In this document: in pieces, positions 27,893 through 38,216 of the stretch
How positions within the stretch are numbered: position 1 is the stretch's first letter
Layout: each line of letters starts with the position of its first letter
From: Salipiger pentaromativorans
Lineage (GTDB): Bacteria; Pseudomonadota; Alphaproteobacteria; Rhodobacterales; Rhodobacteraceae
NCBI RefSeq assembly: GCF_024721115.1
Contig: NZ_JAMDHK010000001.1
Coordinates: 62,001 to 126,000 of the forward strand
Length of the DNA: 64,000 nucleotides
Reading direction: 5' to 3'
The notes under the pieces: generated by a model
The model's input: only the letters and a program-made list of their open reading frames with translations
What the model was told of the DNA's origin: nothing
The model's database searches: none
Made by a program: the position numbers and the translations under genes

Positions 27893-29838
27893 GCGGCCTC
27901 CTCCGCCTCCTCCTCGAGCCGGATCAGCGCCGCGCCCGCCTCGACCTGCGCCCCCTCGGCGACCAGCACCTCGGCCACCACCCCGTCGCGCGCGGCGGTC
28001 AGCGTGTGCTCCATCTTCATCGCTTCCAGCACCGCCAGCCGGTCGCCCGCCCTCACGGCCTGCCCGGCCTCGGCCAGCACCGCCACCACGCGTCCCGGCA
28101 TCGGCGCCTCGATCAGATTGCCGCCCGCGCCCGCAGCCCCCGCCCGCGCCAGCGGATCGACGCGCCGCAACACCTGCCCGCCCTCGGCAAACACCGTGAT
28201 CTCCTCGCCCGCGCAGAACAACGCCGGCGCGGGCCGGCCGTCCAGCCGCCAGCCGCCGTCCACACGCTCCGCCAGCACGACCGTATCGCCCAGCGTGATC
28301 TCGACCCTGCCCGGCGCCAGAACCCGCAGCACCGGAGACTGCGCCTCGTCGCCCTGCCGCAGCAGAACCGTCCGCGCCAGCGGCGCCCAAAGCGCAAAAC
28401 CCCGCGCCCAGTCGCCGGTCTCCCAAAGCCCGGCGGCGGCCAGCGCCGCCTGCGCCAGCACCTGCGGCGACGCGGCCCCGCTCCCGGTCAGTCTCTCCAG
28501 ATCCCGCCCGATCAGCCCGGTATCCACCTCGCCCGCGGCAAAGCCCTCATGCCGCGCCAGCGCGCCGAGAAAGGCCAGATTGGTCACCGTGCCCGCCACC
28601 TGCGTCTCCGCCAGACCGCGCGCCAGCTTGCGCAGCGCGATCTCCCGCGTGGCCCCGTGCACGATGAGCTTGGCGATCATCGGATCGTAATGCGGCGAGA
28701 TCACATCGCCCGAACGCACCCCGCTGTCGGCCCGCACATCCGCCGGGAACCCCAGATGCGCCAGCCGCCCGGTGGCGGGCAGAAACCCCGCCGGCACGTC
28801 CTCCGCATAAAGCCGCGCCTCGAAGGCATGGCCGTTGATGCCCAGATCCTCCTGCCGCAAAGGCAGCGGCTCGCCCGCCGCCACGCGCAGTTGCCATTCG
28901 ACCAGATCGACCCCGGTGATCGCCTCGGTCACCGGGTGCTCCACCTGCAGCCGGGTGTTCATCTCCATGAACCAAAACCCGTCGGGGCGCAGCCCGCGCG
29001 ATCCGTCCACGATGAACTCCACCGTACCCGCGCCCTTGTAGCCGATGGCCTCGGCGGCGCGCACCGCCGCCGCCCCCATCGCCTGGCGCATCTCCGCGGT
29101 CATGCCCGGCGCCGGCGCCTCCTCGATCACCTTCTGATGGCGCCGCTGCAAGGAACAATCCCGTTCGAAGAGATGCACCGCCTTTTCGCCATCGCCAAAG
29201 ACCTGCACCTCGATATGGCGCGGCTTGGTCACGAATTTCTCGATCAGCACCGCCTCATTGCCGAAGGCCCCGCGCGCCTCCGCCTGCGCGCTCCGCAGCG
29301 CCTCGGCAAACTCCTCCGCGCGCTCCACCAGCCGCATGCCCTTGCCGCCGCCGCCCGCCACGGCCTTGATCAGCACCGGATAGCCGATGGCCTCCGCCTC
29401 GCCCGCGAGAAACCGCGCGTCCTGCGCCTCGCCGTGATAACCCGGCACCACCGGCACGCCCGCCTCCGCCATCAGCCGCTTGGCCGCGTCCTTCAGCCCC
29501 ATCGCCCGGATCGCCTTTGCCGAGGGCCCGACGAACACCAGCCCCGCCGCCTCCACCGCCTCGACGAAATCGGGATTCTCCGACAGGAACCCATAGCCCG
29601 GATGGATCGCCCCCGCGCCCGTCTCCAGCGCCGCCGCGATGATGCGCGCGCCGCGCAGGTAGCTTTCCGCCGGCGCCGCCCCGCCGATGCAGACCGCCTC
29701 ATCCGCCAAAGCCACATGTTTCGCCCCGGCATCCGCTTCGGAATAGACCGCGACGCAGCGCAGCCCCAGCCTGCGCGCCGTCTCCATCACCCGGCAGGCG
29801 ATCTCGCCCCGGTTGGCAATCAAAATCGTGTCGAACAT
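27889..29838 (-). CDS. mccA: 3-methylcrotonyl-CoA carboxylase alpha (biotin-containing) subunit
   Basis: 649 aa from MFDTILIANRGEIACRVMET. A biotin carboxylase domain (ATP-grasp; KAVAGGGGKGMRLV, HIEVQVFGD, EMNTRLQVEHPVTE) fills the first ~450 residues. A linker follows, and the C-terminal biotinyl domain has EAMKMEH with the biotin-accepting K608. The same architecture serves propionyl- or geranyl-CoA carboxylases, but pairing with the adjacent beta subunit, HMG-CoA lyase and ivd supports the leucine pathway. BirA for its biotinylation is encoded at 2887-3633. Confidence 0.92.
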   Translation of the reverse strand: MFDTILIANRGEIACRVMETARRLGLRCVAVYSEADAGAKHVALADEAVCIGGAAPAESYLRGARIIAAALETGAGAIHPGYGFLSENPDFVEAVEAAGLVFVGPSAKAIRAMGLKDAAKRLMAEAGVPVVPGYHGEAQDARFLAGEAEAIGYPVLIKAVAGGGGKGMRLVERAEEFAEALRSAQAEARGAFGNEAVLIEKFVTKPRHIEVQVFGDGEKAVHLFERDCSLQRRHQKVIEEAPAPGMTAEMRQAMGAAAVRAAEAIGYKGAGTVEFIVDGSRGLRPDGFWFMEMNTRLQVEHPVTEAITGVDLVEWQLRVAAGEPLPLRQEDLGINGHAFEARLYAEDVPAGFLPATGRLAHLGFPADVRADSGVRSGDVISPHYDPMIAKLIVHGATREIALRKLARGLAETQVAGTVTNLAFLGALARHEGFAAGEVDTGLIGRDLERLTGSGAASPQVLAQAALAAAGLWETGDWARGFALWAPLARTVLLRQGDEAQSPVLRVLAPGRVEITLGDTVVLAERVDGGWRLDGRPAPALFCAGEEITVFAEGGQVLRRVDPLARAGAAGAGGNLIEAPMPGRVVAVLAEAGQAVRAGDRLAVLEAMKMEHTLTAARDGVVAEVLVAEGAQVEAGAALIRLEEEAEEAA

Positions 29839-29861
29839 CTCCACCCTCTCCAGACCCCGCC

Positions 29862-29883
29862 CTTCTTCTCTTTCCAAATACGC
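29862..29883 (-). repeat. Short dispersed element (GTATTTGGAAAGAGAAGAAG), copy
   Basis: Minus-strand GCGTATTTGGAAAGAGAAGA then AG, ending 24 nt upstream of the mccA start. It differs from 27081-27102 by only one base over 22. Two near-identical copies within one operon, each before a start codon, argue against chance. Confidence 0.55.
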
Positions 29884-29931
29884 GCACCCGGCGCAGCCGG
29901 CCGGGGAGAGGCACACCTCTCCCCGCACCCC

Positions 29932-30351
29932 TCACCGCGCCAGATCCGCGACCAGCTCGAACCGCTCCAGCAGCATCTCCACATCCGGACGAAACCGCCC
30001 CGCCCGCGTCAGATAGGCCTCGTAGCCCCGCCGCCACGCCGCCAGATCGCGAAACTCGCCCTGCGCCGCCACCAGCTCCTCGCTCATCTCGTCAAAGCGC
30101 AGCCGCGACACGTCCAGCGTGCGCAGCGCCAGCGCCGGGCGCCCCTGCCAGTCGAGCGCGATGTCCACGCGCCCGACCTCGGGCACCGCCTCGCCGGTGT
30201 CCGCGAAATAGTCCCAGGCCTCGCAGCTCGCGGTCTTCACCCCCGCCCGCATCAGCGCCAGGATCTCCGCATTCAGCCCCGCGCTGTCCCCCGGCCGGTA
30301 GGCCTGCGCCCCCTGCCAGCGCCGCGACACCCGGTCGGGCACCCCGCTCAT
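29932..30351 (-). CDS. ASCH-domain (YhfF-like) protein
   Basis: 139 aa from MSGVPDRVSRRWQGAQAYRP. The pattern RPGDSAGLNAEILALMRAGVKTASCEAWDYF is typical of the ASCH/YhfF-type small RNA-binding-like fold. It is found between the carboxylase subunit genes. The start codon lies 7 nt after one arm of a 19-bp perfect hairpin (30358-30412), and I see no good Shine-Dalgarno outside it, so translation may be controlled or weak. Function in leucine catabolism unknown. Confidence 0.8.
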   Translation of the reverse strand: MSGVPDRVSRRWQGAQAYRPGDSAGLNAEILALMRAGVKTASCEAWDYFADTGEAVPEVGRVDIALDWQGRPALALRTLDVSRLRFDEMSEELVAAQGEFRDLAAWRRGYEAYLTRAGRFRPDVEMLLERFELVADLAR

Positions 30352-30357
30352 GATCCC

Positions 30358-30412
30358 GCGCCCCCGGCGGCGGTGCGGGGTGGGCGGGCGGGAGCACCGC
30401 CGCCGGGGGCGC
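30358..30412 (-). promoter_or_regulatory. Very strong intercistronic hairpin between mccB and the ASCH gene
   Basis: The arms GCGCCCCCGGCGGCGGTGC (30358-30376) and GCACCGCCGCCGGGGGCGC (30394-30412) are perfectly complementary over 19 bp with a 17-nt loop. There is no T-tract. The structure occupies almost the whole 88-bp gap after mccB and ends 6 nt before the ASCH start codon. It may protect the mccB mRNA 3' end, block ASCH translation, or both. Confidence 0.75.
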
Positions 30413-30439
30413 GGCCCCGCCACAGGCACAGCGCCCGGC

Positions 30440-32037
<1,598 letters not shown>

Positions 32038-32041
<4 letters not shown>

Positions 32042-33618
32042 GTGACCTCCTTGGCCGCACGGGCCTTCAGTTCCTTGCGGATGACCTTGCCCGTCACCGT
32101 CATGGGCAGCGCCTCCAGAAAAGCGATTTCTCTCGGGTAGGAATAGCCCGCCAGCCGCTGCTTCACCCAGTCCTGCAACTCTTGCACCGACGGCGCCTGC
32201 CCCGGTTTCACCACCACATAGGCCTTGACGATCTCGGTGCGCAGCGCGTCGGGCTTGCCCACCACGCCCACCGTCGCCACGCCGGGATGGGTCAGCAGGC
32301 AATCCTCCACCTCCGCCGGGCCGATACGGTAACCTGCCGAGGTGATCACATCGTCCTCGCGCCCCACAAAGCGCAGATAGCCCTCTTCCCAGACGCCCCG
32401 GTCGCCGGTCACCAGCCAGTCGCCGCGAAACTTCTCCGCCGTCGCCTGCGGGTTCCGCCAATACTCCAGCATCATCGAGTCGGCGTCCCGGGCAATCGCC
32501 ACGTCGCCCTCCGCCGCCGTCTCCCGCCCCTCGGCGTCGATCACCGCCAGACGGATCCCCGGCGCGGGCTTGCCGATGCAGCCGGGCCGCGCCGGAAACA
32601 GCGCGCCGCAAGAGCTCGCCACCATGTTGCATTCGGTCTGGCCGTAGAACTCGTTGATCTCCACCCCGAAGGCCCGGCGCCCCCAGGCCAGCATCTCGGC
32701 GCCCAGCGGCTCGCCGCCCGACCCGACCGAGCGCAGCCCCGGGATACGCGCATCCTCGGCCTTCAGCATCCGCAGCGCGGTCGGCGGGAAGAAGACATTG
32801 CGGACCGAGGCATCGCGGCAGATCCTCTGACACTCTTCGATCTCGAAACGGGCCATGCGCGCCGCCACCACCGGCACGCCCAGATAGAGCCCCGGCATCA
32901 GCACATCGAACAGCCCGCCGATCCAGGCCCAGTCCGCCGGCGTCCAGAGCACATCGCCCTCTTGCCCCAGCAGGTCGTGGCTCATCTCGACCCCCGGCAT
33001 ATGCCCCGCCAGCACCCGGTGCCCATGCAGCGCGCCCTTGGGTTTGCCCGTGGTGCCGCTGGTATAGATCAGCACCGCCGGATCCTCGGGCCCGGTCTCG
33101 ACCGGCTGCCACAGCCAGTCCTCGGGCAGATCCTCTTCCGTCACGGTCTGCACGTCGAAGGGCGCCAGCATCGCCACCCCCTCGCCATCGGTCACCACAA
33201 GCCGCGCGCCGCTGTCGCCCAGCCGCGAGGCCAGCGCATCGTGCTTGAAGAGCTTGAAGAGCGGCACCGAGATCGCGCCCATGCGCCAGGCGGCGATATG
33301 CGCCGCCGCGCAAAGCGGGCCCTGCGACAGCAACACCCCCACGCGGTCGCCCCGCGCCGCGCCCTGCGCGCGCAGCCAGGATTCGACCCGCAGCGACAAT
33401 TCCCGCAACGCGCCGTAGCTGCACACCCGCAGCCCGCCGTTGCGCCAGTCGAGGATCGCCGGGCGCTCGGGCGCCAGCGCCGCCCAGCTGTCGCAGACCT
33501 GCTCGGCCAGATTCAGCCGCGCCGGATGCGGCGCGCAGGGCGCGGCGCAAAGCGCCTCATAGCTCACCCCGTCCGCCAGCCGCCGCCGGCGGCGCGTCTC
33601 GTCAAGATCCCGTCTCAT
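32038..33618 (-). CDS. AMP-forming acyl-CoA synthetase at head of the leucine/isovalerate operon
   Basis: 526 aa. An ANL-superfamily ligase with A3 [17 protein letters not shown]5 [11 protein letters not shown]7 [10 protein letters not shown], and a C-terminal catalytic-lysine motif [24 protein letters not shown] resembles medium/short-chain and acetyl-CoA synthetase-like enzymes. Likely substrates are branched short-chain acids (isovalerate, methylcrotonate) or acetoacetate, judged only from the operon. First gene of the ligase-mccB-ASCH-mccA-GST-liuE-kinase-liuC run, divergent from ompW. Confidence 0.85.
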
Positions 33619-33701
33619 GCGCCGCGCTCCGGGCGCGAAAGGTGCACGCCGAACATAGAATATGACATTCCGGCAACAGCGTAAGTCACAGGTTTTCTTG
33701 A

Positions 33702-33715
33702 TTGATTCAGATCAA
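33702..33715. promoter_or_regulatory. FNR/FnrL-type box
   Basis: TTGATTCAGATCAA is a perfect TTGAT-N4-ATCAA dyad, the consensus for FNR/FnrL. It lies 58 bp upstream of the ompW start and 84 bp upstream of the divergent acyl-CoA ligase start, so it could act on either. ompW being under FNR control is established in enterobacteria; here it is inferred from the site. Confidence 0.75.
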
Positions 33716-33773
33716 CGTTCGCAACCGCCCCGGCAGGCGAAGGATCCGGTGCGCGATCTGGAAAGGGACAAAG

Positions 33774-34382
33774 ATGAACACGACAACCCTGCTCTCCGCC
33801 GCGGCCATACTGGCCCTCTCGGCCACTGGCGCGCTGGCGCAATCCAAGGGCGACATGACCCTTGGCCTCGGCCTTGCCTGGGTGAACCCCGCGGAAGACA
33901 ATGGCAGCCTCGCCAATGGCGCCTTCGACACCGACGTCAATGACGACACCCAGCTTTCTCTGACCTTCGAGTATTTCTTCGCCGACAACTGGGGCGTCGA
34001 GGTGCTGGCCGCCACGCCCTTCACCCATCAGGTGAAGCTGAACGGCGCCGATGTGGTCAAGGTCAAGCATCTGCCGCCCACCGTCTCGGTGAACTACCAC
34101 ATGCCGACCAACAGCGCCTGGACGCCGTTCTTCGGCCTCGGCGTGAACTACACCACGATCCTCGATCTCGACGATCAGAAGATCCCCGGGCTCGACATCA
34201 GCGATTCCTGGGGCCTCGCCGGCCATATCGGCGTCGATTACGCGATCAGCGACAAGGCCGCGCTGCGGCTCGACGCGCGCTATATCGACATCGACCTGGA
34301 TGTGGACCTGAACGGCACCGACATCGGCACCGTCGAGGTGGACCCCTGGGTCATCGGGATGTCCTACATCTTCAAGTTCTGA
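33774..34382 (+). CDS. ompW: OmpW-family outer-membrane protein
   Basis: 202 aa from MNTTTLLSAAAILALSATGA, a Sec signal cleaved near GALAQ. An eight-stranded beta-barrel with OmpW hallmarks: GDMTLGLGLAWVNP, LTFEYFFADNWGVEVLAATPF, LPPTVSVNYHM, PFFGLGVNYT and a terminal aromatic (YIFKF) for BAM insertion. The frame's upstream 24 codons (MIQINV...) run into the FNR box and are excluded. AAAGGGACAAAG precedes the ATG. It interrupts the leucine genes on the opposite strand. Confidence 0.95.
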   Translation: MNTTTLLSAAAILALSATGALAQSKGDMTLGLGLAWVNPAEDNGSLANGAFDTDVNDDTQLSLTFEYFFADNWGVEVLAATPFTHQVKLNGADVVKVKHLPPTVSVNYHMPTNSAWTPFFGLGVNYTTILDLDDQKIPGLDISDSWGLAGHIGVDYAISDKAALRLDARYIDIDLDVDLNGTDIGTVEVDPWVIGMSYIFKF

Positions 34383-34441
34383 GCCGCGACCCGGTGCGGG
34401 GCGGGCCCATGCGGCGCGCCCCGTCCCTGCCCGTTCCGGGA

Positions 34442-34894
34442 CTATCTGTTGAGACTGTACCAGAACGCCACCGCCTTCGCGGCGGTCAGGTCGCGCTGGC
34501 ATGCCGCGCCCCAGATCACGCGGATCGAGCCGCCATCCGCAGCGTCGTAGCGCCGCGCGCATTCCGCATCCCGGTCCTTGATCCACTGCCGCTGCGCCGC
34601 GAGCAGCGCGTCCCAGGTGCCATTCGCCTGCGCCCGCGCCTTCATCGGCGCCCACCAGAGATTCAACAGCTCGTCCCAGGCCCTCTGCTCGCGCATCAGG
34701 CATTCGGCGATCCCGATGGTGGTCTGCTCCTTGCAGCGCGGCTGGAACATGCCGACACAGCGTTCGATCACCTCCGATTGCGGACCCGCGCCATAGCTCT
34801 GCACGCAGCGCTCGAGCATCGTGGCATCGCGCGAGGCGGCCAGGGCCGGCGTTGGCAACGCCAGAGACAGGCAGAGGATGAGAAAGGGCTTCAC
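34442..34894 (-). CDS. LprI-like (DUF1311) secreted protein
   Basis: 150 aa: signal peptide MKPFLILCLSLALPTPALAA, then a helical cysteine-rich domain (ERCVQSYG, VIERCVGMFQPRCKEQTTIG, IAECLMREQRAWDELLN, DAECARRYD, WGAACQRDLTAAKA). The spacing matches the lysozyme-inhibitor LprI N-terminal/DUF1311 family. Periplasmic, disulphide-stabilised. It lies between ivd and ompW, with no sign of joining the leucine pathway. Confidence 0.85.
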   Translation of the reverse strand: MKPFLILCLSLALPTPALAASRDATMLERCVQSYGAGPQSEVIERCVGMFQPRCKEQTTIGIAECLMREQRAWDELLNLWWAPMKARAQANGTWDALLAAQRQWIKDRDAECARRYDAADGGSIRVIWGAACQRDLTAAKAVAFWYSLNR

Positions 34895-34967
34895 GGCGAC
34901 GGGCTCCGGACAAAGACAACGGTCCGGCCAGCCTAGCAGAGAGCCCCGGCGTCTCCAAACCCATGGC

Positions 34968-36131
34968 TCAACCCATCGCCGCCATCAGCTCGCGGCCCAC
35001 CAGCATGCGGCGGATTTCCGAGGTGCCCGCGCCGATCTCCATGAGCTTGGCATCGCGGAAGAGCCGCGCCACCGGCGCATCGGCCAAAAAGCCCGCACCG
35101 CCCATCGCCTGCACCGCCTGATGCGCCTGCACCATCGCCTGTTCGCTGGCATAAAGGCAGCAGGCCGCCGCGTCCTGACGGGTCACGTCGCCCCGGTCGC
35201 AGGCCTTGGCCACCTCGTAGACATAGGCCCGCGCCGAGTTCATCGCCGTGTACATATCGGCGATCTTGCCCTGCATGAGCTGGAAATTCCCGATCGGCTG
35301 GCCGAACTGCTTGCGCTCGGCCAGATAGGGCATGATCTCGTCGAGACAGGCAGCCATGATGCCGGTGCCGATACCCGCCAGAACCACCCGTTCGTAATCG
35401 AGCCCGGACATCAGCACGCGCACGCCCTTGCCCTCCTGCCCCAGCACATTTTCAAAGGGCACCTCGACATCGTCGAAGATCAGCTCGGCAGTGTTCGAGC
35501 CGCGCATGCCCAGCTTGTCGAAATGCGGGCTGGTGGAAAATCCGGTCATGGATTTTTCGATCAGAAAGGCGGTGATCCCGCGCGAGCCCGCCTCCGGGTC
35601 GGTCTTGGCATAGACCACCAGCGTGTCGGCGTCGGGGCCGTTGGTGATCCAGTATTTATTGCCGTTCAGAACGTAACGGTCGTTCTTCTTCTCGGCCCGC
35701 AGCTTCATGCTCACCACGTCCGAGCCGGCGCCCGGTTCGGACATGGCCAGCGCGCCCACATGCTCGCCCGAAATGAGCCCGGGCAGGTATTTGCGCTTCT
35801 GCTCGTCGGTGCCGTTCAGCTTGATCTGGTTCACGCAGAGGTTGGAATGGGCGCCATAGCTCAGCGAGACGCTGGCCGAGGCGCGGGCGATCTCCTCCAC
35901 CGCGATGGTATGCGCCAGATAGCCCATGCCCGCACCGCCATATTCCTCGGAGACGGTGATGCCCAGCAGCCCGAGCGCGCCCATCTCGCGCCACAGCTCG
36001 TTCGGAAAGGCGTTTTCCGAATCGACCTGCGCCGCCATCGGCTTCACCCGCTCCTGCGCCCAGCGATGCACCATCTCGCGCAGCGCGTTCACATCTTCTC
36101 CCAGGTCGTATGTCATGACCGCGTTGAACAT
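34968..36131 (-). CDS. ivd: Isovaleryl-CoA dehydrogenase
   Basis: 387 aa from [20 protein letters not shown]. An acyl-CoA dehydrogenase fold with [59 protein letters not shown] and a C-terminal [11 protein letters not shown]...[16 protein letters not shown]. It oxidises isovaleryl-CoA to 3-methylcrotonyl-CoA, the substrate of the carboxylase encoded downstream. CAGGAGGAGGG is the ribosome site. A 16-bp operator-like dyad lies 24 nt before the start. It is separated from the remaining leucine genes by lprI-like and ompW. Confidence 0.93.
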   Translation of the reverse strand: MFNAVMTYDLGEDVNALREMVHRWAQERVKPMAAQVDSENAFPNELWREMGALGLLGITVSEEYGGAGMGYLAHTIAVEEIARASASVSLSYGAHSNLCVNQIKLNGTDEQKRKYLPGLISGEHVGALAMSEPGAGSDVVSMKLRAEKKNDRYVLNGNKYWITNGPDADTLVVYAKTDPEAGSRGITAFLIEKSMTGFSTSPHFDKLGMRGSNTAELIFDDVEVPFENVLGQEGKGVRVLMSGLDYERVVLAGIGTGIMAACLDEIMPYLAERKQFGQPIGNFQLMQGKIADMYTAMNSARAYVYEVAKACDRGDVTRQDAAACCLYASEQAMVQAHQAVQAMGGAGFLADAPVARLFRDAKLMEIGAGTSEIRRMLVGRELMAAMG

Positions 36132-36154
36132 TCCTGCCCTCCTCCTGGCGGTTA

Positions 36155-36170
36155 TTGAACGCTTGTTCAA
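36155..36170. promoter_or_regulatory. Operator-like dyad upstream of ivd
   Basis: TTGAACGCTTGTTCAA is a perfect inverted repeat, TTGAAC-N4-GTTCAA, 24 nt upstream of the ivd ATG and in position to overlap its promoter. Such 6-4-6 dyads suit TetR-family repressors, some of which control branched-chain acyl-CoA genes. No regulator gene is adjacent and no second copy is seen before the acyl-CoA ligase. Confidence 0.55.
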
Positions 36171-36296
36171 ATCTAAGCGCGGGAGGGGCGATCCGTCAAG
36201 AGGCAAGGCACAGGGGTTTCCTTTGTCGCTTCCGCCCCACATATCTGACGCATCCCGCCCGGCCTGCGCCGGGCTCCGGCCAAGGAGACCCGCCCG

Positions 36297-36758
36297 ATGT
36301 TCCGCACTGCCCTTGCTACCGCCCTGCTGTGCCTTGCCCCGACGCTGACGCTGGCCGAACAGGTGGGCGAGGTGGGCGTCGACTGGACCGGAAACGACAT
36401 TCTGATCGAGGCGATTGCCGATCCGAAGGTGGCGGGCGTGACCTGCCACGTCGCCTATTTCGACCGTGGCCTGATCGACCGGCTGTCCAAGGGCAACTGG
36501 TTCGAGGATCCGTCCAACGCCTCCATCGCCTGCCGTCAGACCGGGCCGATCACCATCGGCGACATCGACCGCAGCGAAAGCGGCGAGGACGTGTTCCGCG
36601 CATCGCGCTCGATCATCCTGAAAAGCCTGCGGGTGAAGCGCATCTTCGACGAGGCGAACCAGACGCTGATCTATCTCGTGCATGCGCGCGAGCTGGCCGA
36701 CGGATCGGCCAAGCTGGCGATCTCGACGGTGCCGCTTTACGGCTCGGGGATGGAATAA
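36297..36758 (+). CDS. creA: CreA family protein
   Basis: 153 aa: signal peptide [20 protein letters not shown], then [20 protein letters not shown] and [27 protein letters not shown] and the [43 protein letters not shown]-like C-terminus are characteristic of CreA, a secreted protein of unknown biochemical role. It is divergent from ivd (165-bp gap holding the dyad) and followed by a C10 homopolymer in the intergenic region. Confidence 0.92.
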   Translation: MFRTALATALLCLAPTLTLAEQVGEVGVDWTGNDILIEAIADPKVAGVTCHVAYFDRGLIDRLSKGNWFEDPSNASIACRQTGPITIGDIDRSESGEDVFRASRSIILKSLRVKRIFDEANQTLIYLVHARELADGSAKLAISTVPLYGSGME

Positions 36759-36907
36759 CGCCGCGCCACGGGCTTGCCCGGCCACCGGCCCCCGCAATCG
36801 GGAAGGCGGTCCCCGCCCCCCCCCCTCTCCGCCGAAGGCCCGGCGCCCGGCCTGCCTTTGCCCCTGCCCTCTGGCGCGGCAAAACCCCGGCGATCACGCG
36901 ACGGCGC

Positions 36908-38083
36908 TTATGCCTGCGCCGTCACATCGTGCCCGTAGATCCAGTCGAACTGCCCCATCATCCGCTCGGGCGCGAGCCGCCCGGCAAGGCCCAGCCCGAG
37001 ATGCGCGGCACCGCGCAGCAGCGGGTTGCGCAGATGGTATTTCCAGGCATTGCCATTGGCCGCCGCCACCACCTTTTCGCAGCGCGCGCGGCGGCGCGCC
37101 TGATAGCGCGCCAGCGCCCGATCCTGATCCGGCTCCTCCGCGAGAGAGGCCGCCAGCACCCAGGCATCCTCCAGCGCCATATTCGCGCCCTGCGCCATGA
37201 AGGGCAGCGTCGGATGCGCCGCGTCGCCGAGAAGGGCCACCCCCGGCGCGTGCCAGTGCCGCGCCACCGGGTGGCGGAACAGCCCCCAAAGCCCGACCCG
37301 ATCCACCGCCGCCAGCATCTTCGGCACCTCGCCGCCGAAGGCCGCAAACGCCGCCCGCAGGTTCTCGGGCGCATCCTCGTGCGACCAGCCCTCCTCGACC
37401 CAGCCCCGGCGTTCCTCGGCGGCGACGATGTTCACGATGGTGCCGTCGCGCAGCGGGTAGCTGACCATGTGCCGGCCCGGCCCCATATGCACCTGCGCCT
37501 CGGGCGGATGGCCGAAGACATTCGGCACCACCGCACGCCAGGCCACCTGATGGGCGAAGAAGGGTGCAACCACGCCGTTCAGCGCCTGACGCAGCACCGA
37601 GTGCAGCCCGTCCGCCCCGACGATCAGGTCGCCCGACGCCCGGTCGCCATTGCCCAGATCCAGCTCGGGGCGCGCGCCCGGGGTGACGGCCTCGACCCGC
37701 TGCAACAAACGGATCTTGACCCCCGCCGCGCGAGCGGCATCCGCCAGCATCCCGATCAGATCCGCCCGGTGCACGAAGTAATATTCCTGCCCTGCCGGCA
37801 GCCGCCCGAGATCGAGCCGCAGCACCTGCGCCCCGGCGCGGTGATCGCGCAGCACCACCGCCCGGCCCCGGCAAGAGCGGGCCCGGAGCGCCGCGCCCAG
37901 ACCCAGCGCCTCGATCACGCGCAGCCCGTTCGGGCTCACCTGGATGCCGGCGCCCACCTCGGTGATCGCCTCGGCCCGTTCCAGAACCCGCACCTCGGCG
38001 CCGCGCTGGCGCAGCGCCAGCGCCGCCGCCAGCCCTCCGATGCCGCCGCCCGCGACAACGATCTCCCTGCCTGTCAGCGCCAT
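36908..38083 (-). CDS. FAD-dependent monooxygenase (salicylate hydroxylase-like)
   Basis: 391 aa from MALTGREIVVAGGGIGGLAA. The Rossmann GxGxxG (GGGIGGL) is at 12-18, the DG motif GADGLHSVLRQAL at ~165, and the second FAD motif GVALLGDAAHPTLPFMAQGANMALEDAW at ~285-312. This is class A flavoprotein hydroxylase architecture (PHBH fold). Related enzymes hydroxylate salicylate or 3-hydroxybenzoate; the substrate here is not deducible. It stands alone, downstream of dksA and its terminator. Confidence 0.88.
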   Translation of the reverse strand: MALTGREIVVAGGGIGGLAAALALRQRGAEVRVLERAEAITEVGAGIQVSPNGLRVIEALGLGAALRARSCRGRAVVLRDHRAGAQVLRLDLGRLPAGQEYYFVHRADLIGMLADAARAAGVKIRLLQRVEAVTPGARPELDLGNGDRASGDLIVGADGLHSVLRQALNGVVAPFFAHQVAWRAVVPNVFGHPPEAQVHMGPGRHMVSYPLRDGTIVNIVAAEERRGWVEEGWSHEDAPENLRAAFAAFGGEVPKMLAAVDRVGLWGLFRHPVARHWHAPGVALLGDAAHPTLPFMAQGANMALEDAWVLAASLAEEPDQDRALARYQARRRARCEKVVAAANGNAWKYHLRNPLLRGAAHLGLGLAGRLAPERMMGQFDWIYGHDVTAQA

Positions 38084-38144
38084 TGCGCCTCCTCTCGTCC
38101 CTCTTCGCGGCGATTGCCGCCGCCTGCCCCGCCCCCAGACAGAC

Positions 38145-38175
38145 AAAGCGCCGGAGCGGACCGCCCCGGCGCTTT
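38145..38175. terminator. Probable terminator after dksA
   Basis: AAAGCGCCGG (38145-38154) pairs perfectly with CCGGCGCTTT (38166-38175) around an 11-nt loop. On the minus strand the stem is followed by GTCTGTCTG. It lies 42 nt past the dksA stop and before the FAD monooxygenase gene. Confidence 0.65.
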
Positions 38176-38216
38176 GGTCATGCGATATGGTCCGAACCCC
38201 GCCCGGGGCCCCGGCC

